DNA from: Thermogutta sp039793925
Lineage (GTDB): Bacteria > Planctomycetota > Planctomycetia > Pirellulales > Thermoguttaceae
Direction of reading: 5' to 3'
Assembly (NCBI RefSeq): GCF_039793925.1
Contig: NZ_JBAMME010000379.1
Location: 7,094-71,093 of the forward strand
Length of the DNA: 64,000 nucleotides
Shown here: in pieces, positions 26,628-35,816 of the stretch
Layout of the letters: every line of letters starts with the position of its first letter
How positions within the stretch are numbered: position 1 is the first letter of the stretch
Program-made: the position numbers and the translations under genes
Notes under the pieces: model-generated
Database searches by the model: none
What the model saw: the letters and a program-made list of their open reading frames with translations, nothing else
What the model was told of the DNA's origin: nothing

Positions 26628-27521
26628 ATGGACCCCCAGGAACGGCAAGCCGCCATTGAACGGATCCTGAAATCGCCCAGCTATCGGGTTGCCTACCAGG
26701 ACCTGGAGTTCCTTGCCGATCCCAAACTCCGTCCCACGCGGATGGAGCTGGAGTTGCTCAAACCCGAACTGGCCTTTGAGCGGGAGAAAATCAACTCGAC
26801 GGTTGTCGTGTTTGGCAGCACCCGCATCGTGGATGAGCCGGAAGCCCGGCGTTTGCTGGAGGAAGCCGAGGCCGCCCTCCGCGCCGATCCGCACAATCCC
26901 AAGCTCAAGCGGGCGGTTTATCGGGCACAGCGGCTTCTTGCCAAGAGCCGGTATTACGATCTTGCCCGACAGTTTGCCTATCTCGTGTCCCAATCCTGCA
27001 AACAGGATGGGCAGTGCGACTACGTCATTTGCACCGGGGGAGGCCCCGGCATTATGGAGGCCGCCAATCGGGGGGCCTACGAAGCGGGGGCAAAATCGAT
27101 CGGCCTCAACATTCGGTTGCCACTGGAGCAAATTCCAAATCCCTACATTACGCCCGAACTTTGCTTCCAATTCCGTTATTTTGCTCTCCGGAAGTTTCAT
27201 TTCCTTTTGCGGGCCAAGGCCCTCGTGGTATTCCCAGGTGGGTTTGGAACACTGGACGAACTGACCGATGCCCTCACACTTCGGCAGACAGGAAGGATGC
27301 AACCCATCCCCATCATCATCTTTGGGCGGGAGTACTGGGAACGCGTGATCGATTTTCAATTTCTCGCCGATGAGGGTGTGATCGACGACGAAGACCTCAA
27401 TCTTTTCGAGTTTGCCGAGACGGCCGAAGAGGCCTGGGATAAGATTTGCCGGTTTCACCATCTCAGCGCCCTGCACGCAGTTCCTGTTCACTGGGAAAAC
27501 GGGGGTGGAATCGCCCATTGA
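26628..27521 (+). CDS. LOG-family (lysine-decarboxylase-like) protein
   Basis: A 297-residue protein. It carries the two signatures of the family: GGGPGIMEAANRGAYEAG in the middle and VVFPGGFGTLDELTDAL with the PGGxGTxxE catalytic motif. Family members cleave the ribosyl group from cytokinin-type or AMP-like nucleotides. It has about 110 extra N-terminal residues (EFLADPKLRPTRMELELLKP) compared with short LOG proteins, as is common in planctomycetes and cyanobacteria. ATG 26628 follows GAGG. No cytokinin-type biosynthesis gene is nearby, so the physiological nucleotide is not known. Confidence 0.9.
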   Translation: MDPQERQAAIERILKSPSYRVAYQDLEFLADPKLRPTRMELELLKPELAFEREKINSTVVVFGSTRIVDEPEARRLLEEAEAALRADPHNPKLKRAVYRAQRLLAKSRYYDLARQFAYLVSQSCKQDGQCDYVICTGGGPGIMEAANRGAYEAGAKSIGLNIRLPLEQIPNPYITPELCFQFRYFALRKFHFLLRAKALVVFPGGFGTLDELTDALTLRQTGRMQPIPIIIFGREYWERVIDFQFLADEGVIDDEDLNLFEFAETAEEAWDKICRFHHLSALHAVPVHWENGGGIAH

Positions 27522-27713
27522 GTGTTGCTCGGTAAACTGCCGGGAAACGAGCGATTTGAGTCCTCCTTGAGGACGCTCCGTGGCCCTCTTGCTTGCTTTT
27601 CTTCTTAAAACTTCATACGGTTATAAATGCCCAGGCAGAATTTGGTCTCCCGGGTGAGGTGCGAGTGTGCTCGTTTCATGGCTTGGTGCGATTCGGTGGA
27701 AAGGCTGGCCGGT

Positions 27714-29117
27714 ATGTTCACGCGTAAATGTCTGAAAGTGAGTGCGTCGATGGGGTGTTGCTTTGTGGTGGGAATTCTGGTGGTAACGGGAAGCGTCCTC
27801 GCGTGGGCGGAATCGGCCAACTCGGCCGGAACCGGTGCGGCCACCTCTGAGAGTGCCCCACCGCAGGCTCCAGAAGAAATCACCGTCCCGGAAGGAACCC
27901 CGGCGCAACTGTTTCAGTTCATCGAAAAATTAAGCAAGGAATTGGGCCCCCCGGACACACAAGGATTGATGGTTTTTCGGCAAAAGCAGGCCCGGGCTAT
28001 CATAACGGCCGCCGATAAAATCATCTCTCAAGCCGGTACCGATGCTTCGACGATTGACAGAGCTCTCCAATGGAAATTCCAGGCCCTCCTGCAACTGTTG
28101 CGAATGCGGGATCCCGAGGTTCAAAAGCTCCTCCCTGAAATGGCGCAACAACTGGTTTCTCTCGCCAACCGGATCCTTGGTGGCAAACCACCGCTCAAAG
28201 AAGAGGACGTAAAAGCGGCCGCCCAATGGGCTTTGATGGGCGCTCGACTTGGCGGTCCGGACCTGCGGCCCGACGTGACTAAGATTCCCGAGAAAATAGA
28301 ACAGCTCGGGTTCAAGGATGTGGCAACCAGCGCGCGGGGCGGGGTTCTGGCTCTGAGACTCCAGATGCACTCCCAGAAGGAGAAGGATGCCCTTGCTGCT
28401 GAACTCAAAAAGTATCTTGATGAGATGCTGGGTTCGCTCAGCCAAAAAGGAAGCCCCGAAGAAACGGAGATAGCGGTGCTCCTGCAGATACTTTCGCAGT
28501 TAGAGTATGCCGAACTCGACGTCCCGGCTGGTCAGTATTGCCAAAAATTTGGCGAACTTCTGGCTAAGAGCAGCGACCCCACGATCGTCGAAACTGGCGA
28601 GCAACTTCAGGGCATTGGTCGGCGACTGGAGCTTCCCGGCAAGAAAATGGAACTGGCTGGCAAAACGACAGACGGTAAAGATTTCAACTGGGCCCAGTAT
28701 CGCGGAAAAATTGTGCTGGTGGATTTCTTCGCCACGTGGTGCGGTCCCTGTCGAGCGGAAATGCCGAATATCAAGGCGAATTACGAACGCTACCACGACA
28801 AGGGGTTTGATGTGGTCGGGATAAGCATCGACGACGACCGCTCAGCACTTGACAAATACCTTGAAAGCGAAAAAATCCCCTGGACCATCATCCACGTGCA
28901 AGATCCGAGCGCCAAGGGACCTGCGGACCCCGCCCGGTATTACGGTATTGTCGCCGTTCCCACCACAATGCTGGTCGGGAAAGACGGAACTGTCCTCGCC
29001 ATGGATGTCCGTGGTGAAGAGCTGGGCAAGAAGTTGGAGGAACTTCTTGGACCGGCTGACGCCAAGCCCACTGCCCCTGTTTCCGATCCGAAAGCCTCGA
29101 CAACCAAAACCCCTTGA
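27714..29117 (+). CDS. Exported TlpA-like thioredoxin with a long N-terminal region
   Basis: A protein of about 467 residues from ATG 27714, behind GGAAAGG. Residues 1-35 form a signal peptide (CCFVVGILVVTGSVLAWAES). A helical region of roughly 270 residues follows, and then a thioredoxin domain: KTTDGKDFNWAQYRGKIVLV, the active site FATWCGPCRAEMP, and later VVGISIDDDRSALDKYL. It should act in the periplasm-like compartment as a thiol oxidoreductase. The helical N-terminal part is the planctomycete arrangement and has no assigned role. A low-complexity tail of Pro, Thr and Lys follows the domain. Standing alone between the LOG gene and a TatD-like gene, its partner is unknown. Confidence 0.88.
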   Translation: MFTRKCLKVSASMGCCFVVGILVVTGSVLAWAESANSAGTGAATSESAPPQAPEEITVPEGTPAQLFQFIEKLSKELGPPDTQGLMVFRQKQARAIITAADKIISQAGTDASTIDRALQWKFQALLQLLRMRDPEVQKLLPEMAQQLVSLANRILGGKPPLKEEDVKAAAQWALMGARLGGPDLRPDVTKIPEKIEQLGFKDVATSARGGVLALRLQMHSQKEKDALAAELKKYLDEMLGSLSQKGSPEETEIAVLLQILSQLEYAELDVPAGQYCQKFGELLAKSSDPTIVETGEQLQGIGRRLELPGKKMELAGKTTDGKDFNWAQYRGKIVLVDFFATWCGPCRAEMPNIKANYERYHDKGFDVVGISIDDDRSALDKYLESEKIPWTIIHVQDPSAKGPADPARYYGIVAVPTTMLVGKDGTVLAMDVRGEELGKKLEELLGPADAKPTAPVSDPKASTTKTP

Positions 29118-29294
29118 TACAGCGTTTCCCCGCCTCTCGGGGTCAAGAGCAAAACGAGCAGGTTCGATCCATCCGTTCCCAGGTGGATACTGCGCACTCC
29201 GCGGCCCGACCTTCCTGCTCGGTCAACCTGGACGCGCCATTCAGATCGTGCGTCCGATAACAGCATAAGCCGCTGGCCCAACCAGTGACGAAGG

Positions 29295-30143
29295 TCAGGC
29301 GACAGGCACAGCTCCCGTGGGAGTGAGCATTTCCACTTTCACCAGTGGCAAATCGAATTTGGGGTTCTGGGACAGGTACCGCACTGGGTTGTTGTAGAAC
29401 ACCTCGAGGGCTTCGTCCAATCCATAACCACGCCGGCGGAACTCGAAAATGCACTCGTGGAGTGTCGCGGGATCGCTCGGGCCCCAGTCTGCAGAGGAAT
29501 TGATGAGCGTCCGCTCCCAACCGTAACGCTCGAGCATATCCACCGCTCGCTTGGGAGAACACTTGGTGATTGGGTAGAGCGTGAACCCCACCCAGTAGCC
29601 TGCGTCTTTTACCAGTTTGATCGTGTGCTCTTCCACATGATCAATCCAGACCCGACCGGGGTCAATGGAAAAGCCCTTCAGAACCTCCAAAATTCTTTTC
29701 GTCCCGTAGTATTTATCTTCCAGATGGGGCGTATGAACTAGGAGCAACTGATCGTATCGAAGGGCTAACTCAATCTGGGCCTCAAAAACTTCACACTCGT
29801 TTTTGGTGGACTTGTGCAACCCTGTTTCGCCCACGCCCAGCACTGTCGGTTTGCGGAAGAACTCCGGCATCTGGGAAAGTACGGCATGGCTGATTTCCAG
29901 GTTCTCGGCTTCCTTTGGATTCACGGCCACCCAGCAGAAATGGCGAATGCCGTATTGGGCTGCCCGCGTGGGCTCAAACTCACTGATCTGTCGGAAATAA
30001 TCCAAAAACGTCTCGGGATAACGACGATCAAATCCCGCCCAGAAGGCCGGTTCGGCTACGGCCACCACCCCCGCAGCAGCCATCCGCTCGTAATCCTGGG
30101 TGGTTCTCGCAATGGCATGGTAATGCGGTTGAATGATCAGCAT
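29295..30143 (-). CDS. TatD-family metal-dependent hydrolase, EboB-like
   Basis: About 282 residues from ATG 30143 (AAGGG about ten bases upstream); a GTG at 30152 is less likely. The protein begins IIQPHYHAIARTTQDYERMA, with the HxH-like N-terminal metal site shortened to H-Y-H. It contains AAQYGIRHFCWVAVNPKEAE, VLGVGETGLH and LLLVHTPHLEDKYYG, ending with an INSSADWGPSDP strand carrying an Asp ligand. This pattern agrees with the TatD-like subgroup found in ebo clusters (EboB) rather than with DNase TatD. No other ebo gene is present nearby. Reaction unknown. Confidence 0.75.
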   Translation of the reverse strand: MLIIQPHYHAIARTTQDYERMAAAGVVAVAEPAFWAGFDRRYPETFLDYFRQISEFEPTRAAQYGIRHFCWVAVNPKEAENLEISHAVLSQMPEFFRKPTVLGVGETGLHKSTKNECEVFEAQIELALRYDQLLLVHTPHLEDKYYGTKRILEVLKGFSIDPGRVWIDHVEEHTIKLVKDAGYWVGFTLYPITKCSPKRAVDMLERYGWERTLINSSADWGPSDPATLHECIFEFRRRGYGLDEALEVFYNNPVRYLSQNPKFDLPLVKVEMLTPTGAVPVA

Positions 30144-30315
30144 AATTTGCACACCCTTACAAAATCTGCCGACGAACGCTTGTCACTATGAAGAACTTTT
30201 GTGTGCGGCAATCCTGGCCACAATCTCCGCTTTGCCCAAGTGCCTCTGCTGCCTGTGACGGAAAAGCCTCTACCATCAGGCCGTTTATCCCATCATCCGA
30301 AACCACATCGGGTCG

Positions 30316-30561
30316 CTATTTTTCCAGCGGTGTCAAATCTGAGAACAACATGAGAAGCGCCTCAGTGCGATCCGGTTGGCCCCGCTGCTGGGCCAGTATA
30401 TCGAGAGCCTGCCGAATCTTCGTCCAGCGGACGTCCTCCTGCTCCCCGTTGCGATTTTCGGCCCGATCGTACCGATCCAGAGTGGCCGCAATCTCCAACA
30501 AGTAGGAACGCAACTCCAGAAACGACTGATTCACCACCTGATCGCGTGTCAACCTTGTCAT
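30316..30561 (-). CDS. Small conserved helical protein, unknown function
   Basis: About 81 residues from ATG 30561: MTRLTRDQVVNQSFLELRSY followed by a helix LLEIAATLDRYDRAE and a second one WTKIRQALDILAQQ. The start is chosen because the preceding 17 residues of the open frame look untranslated; the ribosome site is weak. Two amphipathic helices joined by a polar turn suggest a small soluble bundle. It resembles short proteins seen in other planctomycete genomes, a judgement made by eye only. It lies 170 bases upstream of the TatD-like gene on the same strand. Confidence 0.5.
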   Translation of the reverse strand: MTRLTRDQVVNQSFLELRSYLLEIAATLDRYDRAENRNGEQEDVRWTKIRQALDILAQQRGQPDRTEALLMLFSDLTPLEK

Positions 30562-30956
30562 GAGCGGATGAATTACCCTATGGTACCACGTCACCCTTCG
30601 AAAACGGAGCAAACGACACTTTCACGATCTCGCGTCGCCGACGGCCGAACTTCAAGTCATGGCTCATCGTCTGCGATGGACCCTGGTTTATTCTAACTGG
30701 CGGTCAAGCACAGAAAAACCATCACCAAAAAGGGGCAGCCTGTCGGGACCAGTGATGAGGAATGGACCATCCAAACGCCAAACGCGGACCTGACGAGCGG
30801 CTCCCTCTCACATAGAGGGGCACGCTTGTGGTGGTCGTGCTCATCTCGCTGGCGCCTGCGCTAGCAGAATTTACAACGCCGATGGCTCCTGCTGTATGAT
30901 ACACGTTGCAGCTTTCACACAAAATTATCAGGTCGCCTGAACCAAAGCTCTCTCCT
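30562..30956. other. Intergenic region between the small helical protein and the zinc-ribbon protein
   Basis: About 395 bases between divergent genes. Minor symmetric elements occur (GTATGATAC at about 30893) but nothing strong. Presumably both promoters. Confidence 0.4.
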
Positions 30957-31931
30957 ATGCTCGCAAAACGCTGTCCCGTATGTGCTAGCGTGCTCGATGA
31001 GGAAGACCTGTTTTGCCCCAACTGTGGGCGAGAGGCTCCCGTATCTCCTGGGGAGAATGCGTCGCCGAAGCCGCAGGCGCTCGTTTTCAAGAATCGCTTT
31101 ACGTGTGACGGATGTGGAGCCGCGATGAGCTATGATGCCTCGGCCCGAGCCCTGCGCTGCCCGTTTTGCGGCTCCGTCGAGTTACGTCCGCAACCGGATG
31201 GACAAACGGTCTTTCCGTCAAAAGTCATTCCGTTCGCCATCAATCGCGAGCAAGCCCTGCAGATCCTCCGCGTCCAGATGAAAACCGGCTTTCTTCTACC
31301 GACAGATCTTGCCCAGGAGGCCGCCGTCACCCAGATTGTGCCAGTATTTGTGCCCTTTTGGTGTTTTTCCGCCGAGACTCACACGTACTGGACGGCGGAC
31401 ACCAACCAGGTGCCACTCACAGCCCGGGGAAACTGGCGGCCACTTTTTGGGGAACTGCGGAACTCCTACGACTCAATCCTTGTCCCCGCCAGCAGCGTGT
31501 TGACCCACGAAGAAACCCATGGACTGGGCCGCTACGACTTTTCTCGGGCCGTTCCGGCAACCGCAATAGATCTGGAGAATATCACGGTCGAGCAATTCCG
31601 TGTTCCCCGCAAATACGCCCGCCCACTGGCGAAGCGGATGATTGAGGAACTGGAAACCGCCGAAAGCATCCGGCGGTATGTCCCGGGAAGCGCCAGAAAT
31701 ATTCATGTCAATGTCAAGGTCACCAAACTGTCGGGAGAACCAGTGCTTTTGCCGGTGTGGATTTTGGCTTATCGCTACCGAGGCCGGGTGTATCGGTTTG
31801 TGATCAACGGCCAGAGCGGCCACCCGTTCGGCCAGTTGCCGCTGTCCCCCTGGAAAATCCTCCTGGCCTGCCTGATCGTGGGTGCGGTGGTTCTGGGATT
31901 TTTCGCGTTGCTTTCTGCCGTTTTGAAGTGA
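30957..31931 (+). CDS. Zinc-ribbon protein with a C-terminal membrane anchor
   Basis: About 324 residues from ATG 30957. Two zinc ribbons occupy the N-terminus: CPVCASVLDEEDLFCPNCG and, 30 residues later, CDGCGAAMSYDASARALRCP followed by FCGSVE. A central domain of about 180 residues (VIPFAINREQALQILRVQMK, then VPVFVPFWCFSAETHTYWTA) follows, and one strong hydrophobic segment at the C-terminus (ILLACLIVGAVVLGFFALLS). The arrangement matches the 'double zinc ribbon, then VPFWCF' proteins of uncertain function in many phyla. Probably membrane-bound with the ribbons in the cytosol. It sits upstream of ruvB. Confidence 0.8.
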   Translation: MLAKRCPVCASVLDEEDLFCPNCGREAPVSPGENASPKPQALVFKNRFTCDGCGAAMSYDASARALRCPFCGSVELRPQPDGQTVFPSKVIPFAINREQALQILRVQMKTGFLLPTDLAQEAAVTQIVPVFVPFWCFSAETHTYWTADTNQVPLTARGNWRPLFGELRNSYDSILVPASSVLTHEETHGLGRYDFSRAVPATAIDLENITVEQFRVPRKYARPLAKRMIEELETAESIRRYVPGSARNIHVNVKVTKLSGEPVLLPVWILAYRYRGRVYRFVINGQSGHPFGQLPLSPWKILLACLIVGAVVLGFFALLSAVLK

Positions 31932-32073
31932 GGCCGGTGCTAACCGATGCGCCATTTCCCGCAACTCCCGGCTGATCTTTGCGCACGAGGACATCCTCTG
32001 GTATATTGCGATCACTTGGGCAGGTTGGGAAATACGGTTGGAGTATACGCCGCTTTGCGGACAATCTACGACA

Positions 32074-33099
32074 ATGGTACGCGAACCGGTCCTCAGGCCG
32101 ACGAAGATTCCCGAAGATGAGGATCGTCTCCTCCGTCCCCAGCGGATGGAGGAGATGGTCGGCCAGCGCGCGGTCTACGAACGTCTCAAAATCGCCATCG
32201 ATGCAGCACTCAAACGCAACGAACCTCTGGGGCACATCCTTTTTGATGGACCGCCAGGGCTGGGCAAAACAACCTTTGCGCTGTGTATTCCACGACATCT
32301 CGGGGTCAGCGTGCAAATCGCCAGCGGGGCCACGTTGAAGGCGCCCAAAGATTTAATTCCCTACCTCACCAATGCGGAAGAGCGCTCGGTTCTTTTCATC
32401 GACGAAATCCACCGGATGCAAAAGGCGGTGGAGGAATTCCTCTATCCCGCCATGGAGGATTTCCGGATCGACATCACGCTGGGAGAAGGCGTCAATGCTC
32501 GCACGCTGAACATTCGACTCAAGCCCTTCACGCTGATCGGTGCCACCACGCGTTCCGGTTTGCTTTCTGCTCCGCTGCGGGACCGCTTTCACATGCGCGA
32601 GCACCTCGATTTTTACACGGTAGAAGAGCTCGCCGAGATCGTCCGCCGCAATGCCCGCAAGCTGAATGTCGCCATCGAAGATGACGCAGCGGAAGAGATC
32701 GCACGTCGCAGCCGCGGGACTCCGCGGATTGCCAATAACCGTCTTCGCTGGGTGAGAGACTACGCCACGAGCAAGGCTCGCGGCCGAATCACCCGGAGTG
32801 TCGCGGAGGACGCCCTCAAGATGCAGGGAGTTGATTCCCTGGGGTTGGATCCCCAAGACCGCAAATACCTCGAAACCATAGCGAGGGTGTTCAATGGTGG
32901 CCCGGTAGGTGTGGAAGCCGTCGCCCACACGCTCAACCTTTCACCCGATACCCTGGTGGACGAGGTGGAACCCTACCTGCTGCGCTGCGAGCTGCTGATT
33001 CGAACACCGCGGGGTAGAAAGATTACGGCAAAGGCGTATGAGCACCTCGGTCTGACGGGGCTTCGTCCCCCTCAGCCGGAACAGGGATTTTTATTCTGA
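32074..33099 (+). CDS. ruvB: Holliday junction branch migration helicase RuvB
   Basis: A 341-residue AAA+ ATPase. Walker A is FDGPPGLGKTTFALCIP, Walker B with the DExH box is SVLFIDEIHRMQKAVEEFLY, and sensor 1 is LIGATTRSGLLSAPLRDRF. The C-terminal winged helix is recognisable in LDPQDRKYLETIARVFNGGP and VEAVAHTLNLS. It drives Holliday junction migration with RuvA during recombination and repair; ruvA and ruvC are not in the window. ATG 32074 is chosen over TTG 32038. Its stop overlaps the convergent rlmN stop by nine bases. Confidence 0.95.
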   Translation: MVREPVLRPTKIPEDEDRLLRPQRMEEMVGQRAVYERLKIAIDAALKRNEPLGHILFDGPPGLGKTTFALCIPRHLGVSVQIASGATLKAPKDLIPYLTNAEERSVLFIDEIHRMQKAVEEFLYPAMEDFRIDITLGEGVNARTLNIRLKPFTLIGATTRSGLLSAPLRDRFHMREHLDFYTVEELAEIVRRNARKLNVAIEDDAAEEIARRSRGTPRIANNRLRWVRDYATSKARGRITRSVAEDALKMQGVDSLGLDPQDRKYLETIARVFNGGPVGVEAVAHTLNLSPDTLVDEVEPYLLRCELLIRTPRGRKITAKAYEHLGLTGLRPPQPEQGFLF

Positions 33100-34365
33100 A
33101 TCCCGTTTGGATTTTGTTGTTTCCGGCTCAGCGATCTCTTCAAAATTGAGAATCTCGGCATCGGTGACGACCACCGTGGGATCTCCGGACATCACCACGG
33201 AATCGTTGAACGCCCCTTCCGCCTGTCCGCTACCCCCCTCGCCGCTCACGACGGCGGCACTTTCACTAGCCTGAACAGCACTCTCCTCCGCAGATTTGCT
33301 TTTCTTTTTCTTCTTTTTCTTAGACTTACTCACGATTTCGGGATGCAGACGCCGAAGCTGGCCGCAGGCCGCCTCAATTTCGGCCCCTTTTCGATAGCGA
33401 ACCGTCACCTGAATACCCGCCCGATCGAGAACGTCCACAAATCGGGCGACATCCCGACGCTCGGGCGGCTCATACGGTAATCCCTGAATGGGATTGTAAG
33501 GAATCAGATTCACCAGGGCGTTCCTTCCCTTGAGAAGTTGCGCCAGTTCCTGGGCATGTTGCGGCCGATCATTGATCTCTCTCAAAAGAACGTATTCGTA
33601 TGTCACCCGACGGCCGGTCTTAGCAAAGTACTCGTCAGCCGCTGACAGGATCGCCTGAATACCGATCCTTCGGTTCGCGGGCACCAATTGGTTGCGCAAC
33701 TCATCGTTGGGAGCGTGCAGGGACACCGCTAGGTGGTATTGGAGATCGAGCTCGGCCAGGCGGCGGATCGCATGCGGCAACCCCACGGTGGAAATGGTCA
33801 CATGCCTGGCGCTAATGCCAAGGCCGTCTTTGTGGGTAGCACGGTAGAGGGCGCCCAGCAATCGCCCCAGATTGGCCAGCGGCTCTCCCATCCCCATCAC
33901 AACGATATGACTAAGCCGCTCGTCAGGCTCGAGGAGGCACTTGAGGTGGAGAATCTGCTCGAGGATTTCCCCGCTCGTGAGATTCCGAACCACGCCGTCC
34001 AGACCGCTGGCACAAAAGACACATCCCATTCCGCAACCGACCTGCGTGCTTATGCACACTGTGCGATTACCCTTGTCGTCGCGGAGCAGGACACATTCGA
34101 TGTATTCGCCGTCCTGGGTCCGCAGGAGAAGCTTTTCCGTGCCATCCGAGGCTTTTCGATGGGAGACGACCTGCATGGTGAATACCTTGAAGGCTTTCCG
34201 CAGGTCCTTCCGCACCACCTTCGGGACATCACTCATTTCATCGAAGGGGACCTTAGGCGAATCGTACACCCAGCGAAGAACCTGGGCTACACGATAACCC
34301 GGCTGTCCCTTACTGATGAACCAGTCCCTCAACTGCCGCCAAGAATAATCCAGAATATGCTCCAC
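33091..34365 (-). CDS. rlmN: 23S rRNA (adenine-2503-C2) methyltransferase RlmN, with a Lys-rich tail
   Basis: A 424-residue radical-SAM enzyme. The iron-sulphur motif is CxxxCxxC in VGCGMGCVFCASG. Other landmarks are SHIVVMGMGEPLANLGRLL, HVTISTVGLPHAIRRLA, SLHAPNDELRNQLVP and the C-terminal catalytic Cys in EIEAACGQLRR. It methylates A2503 of 23S rRNA and the matching position of some tRNAs. The family is usually about 350 residues long; here about 70 extra residues follow, beginning KSKKKKKKKSKSAEES and ending acidic and hydrophilic. ATG 34365 is a good start. Confidence 0.95.
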   Translation of the reverse strand: MEHILDYSWRQLRDWFISKGQPGYRVAQVLRWVYDSPKVPFDEMSDVPKVVRKDLRKAFKVFTMQVVSHRKASDGTEKLLLRTQDGEYIECVLLRDDKGNRTVCISTQVGCGMGCVFCASGLDGVVRNLTSGEILEQILHLKCLLEPDERLSHIVVMGMGEPLANLGRLLGALYRATHKDGLGISARHVTISTVGLPHAIRRLAELDLQYHLAVSLHAPNDELRNQLVPANRRIGIQAILSAADEYFAKTGRRVTYEYVLLREINDRPQHAQELAQLLKGRNALVNLIPYNPIQGLPYEPPERRDVARFVDVLDRAGIQVTVRYRKGAEIEAACGQLRRLHPEIVSKSKKKKKKKSKSAEESAVQASESAAVVSGEGGSGQAEGAFNDSVVMSGDPTVVVTDAEILNFEEIAEPETTKSKRDSE

Positions 34366-34680
34366 GGTCTGATACCTCCTCGGTAACCTGGCCCGCCCCT
34401 CGCCACCATTATGGATTTTCGGCCCATTTAAAACTATTTTTCGTCGGACGAGTTATTTTGCCAAGAGTTTCTCCTTTGTCAACGTGATTACCGTCAATCT
34501 TAACTCGCCATTGGTCCATACTTTACACAAAAGCGTCACTCTTCAGAATCACTTCACCGGGTTATTCTGCTTCCCTTGTACCCGCCTGCACTCCGTTGTA
34601 GGATAGGGTCATCGTTCTTACGACGAATCGCGATTGTTGGGTCTTTGGTTTCGATGGTTTTGCCGTTTGGAGGTTTCCCC
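34366..34680. other. Intergenic region between rlmN and the DUF1080 gene
   Basis: About 315 bases between divergent genes. It is locally A+T-rich around 34420-34540. No gene-like frame or clear hairpin. Presumably holds both promoters. Confidence 0.4.
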
Positions 34681-35397
34681 ATGGTACGTTTTTCGAAACT
34701 TTGTTCCTGGTTGGCGATCGCCGCTGCTGTTACATGGGCGTCCGCCACAAATCTGTGTGCCAAGGAGAATCCTGAACTTCCCCAGGGTCATCCAGACTCC
34801 AGCCAGTGGCCCGATCTGTTCGCCCCCGATCTTTCCAACGCCATTTTCCCCAAGGGAGTCTGGTCGTGGCAGGACGGCGTTCTGACTGCCGCCGAAGACC
34901 AGTGTATTTGGACTAAAGACCAGTATACCAATTTTGTGCTTGATTTGGAATTTAAAAATGCGGAAGGCACCAACAGCGGCGTTGTCGTACGGTGCAGCGA
35001 TATCAAGAACTGGATCCCCAATTCCATCGAAGTCCAGATCTGCGACGACTTCGCCGAAAAATGGGCCAAGATGCCGAAAACGTGGCATTGCGGGGCCATC
35101 TTCGGGCACCTCGCTCCAACCAAGTCAATGGTCAAAAAACCGGGCGAGTGGAACCGGATGACCATCACCTGTCGCGGCCCGATGGTGTACGTCGTGCTCA
35201 ATGGCGAACTCGTCACCCAGATGGATATGCGGAAATGGACTTCCGCTAAGACCAACCCCGACGGGAGTGAGATCCCACCCTGGCTGAGTCGGCCAGTCGC
35301 TGAGCTTTCTCTCACCGGTCACATTGGGCTGCAGGGTAAACACGGTGATGCCCCTATTTGGTTCCGCAACATCAAGATCAAAGTTCTGGAAGACTGA
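34681..35397 (+). CDS. Secreted DUF1080 (3-keto-disaccharide hydrolase-like) protein
   Basis: About 238 residues from ATG 34681, eight bases after GGAGG. The signal peptide is LCSWLAIAAAVTWASATNLC. The mature part has the jelly-roll pattern of DUF1080: LFAPDLSNAIFPKGVWSWQD, then VLDLEFKNAEGTNSGVVVRC, SIEVQICDDF, WNRMTITCRGPMVYVVLNGE and a closing strand IWFRNIKIKVLED. Members act as sugar-binding or 3-keto-glycoside hydrolases in the periplasm of planctomycetes and Bacteroidetes. It ends at a strong terminator (35451-35488) and is therefore a single-gene unit. Confidence 0.88.
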   Translation: MVRFSKLCSWLAIAAAVTWASATNLCAKENPELPQGHPDSSQWPDLFAPDLSNAIFPKGVWSWQDGVLTAAEDQCIWTKDQYTNFVLDLEFKNAEGTNSGVVVRCSDIKNWIPNSIEVQICDDFAEKWAKMPKTWHCGAIFGHLAPTKSMVKKPGEWNRMTITCRGPMVYVVLNGELVTQMDMRKWTSAKTNPDGSEIPPWLSRPVAELSLTGHIGLQGKHGDAPIWFRNIKIKVLED

Positions 35398-35816
35398 GGA
35401 TTGCACCGGTAAGCACATCTCCGTTCTTGGCCACCATTGAGCCCATTACACCCCGGGATACAGCTATCCCGGGGTTTTCTAGTTTTTTACGGGGCCAGAA
35501 GGCCAGTGCTGGGATCTGTGGCCTCCTGTTACCTGCATTTCTTGCGCGATGTGCTTTTTTCACGAGGAGCTCTCACGAAAGGGGTTGGGCGTTGGTTTTT
35601 GCCACGGTGTTCTCATCCGTCTGCCTTCGGTTCTATGGCGCGTGCAAATGCCGTCGGGGACCTTTTTCGGCCGTCATCCATGCACAGGGTCGGTCAACGC
35701 TATTCCCTGGCCTTTTCGAGTGGTCCTGGTACACTGAATAGTGGAAACTGATTGTTGAGCTTATTCGCGACTCCCTGGTCAAGGCAGCTCCAACCTATCA
35801 CGGAAAGTGATCATCA
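35398..35816. other. Intergenic region between the DUF1080 gene and the kinase
   Basis: About 420 bases. It holds the strong terminator at 35451-35488 and otherwise only short open frames without ribosome sites. The kinase promoter must lie in the last 330 bases, but none can be named. Confidence 0.5.
35451..35488 (+). terminator. Rho-independent terminator of the DUF1080 gene
   Basis: A perfect 10-base stem CCCCGGGATA / TATCCCGGGG (35451-35460 and 35465-35474) with loop CAGC is followed by TTTTCTAGTTTTTT. It begins 54 bases after the DUF1080 stop. This is the clearest intrinsic terminator in the window. Confidence 0.92.
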
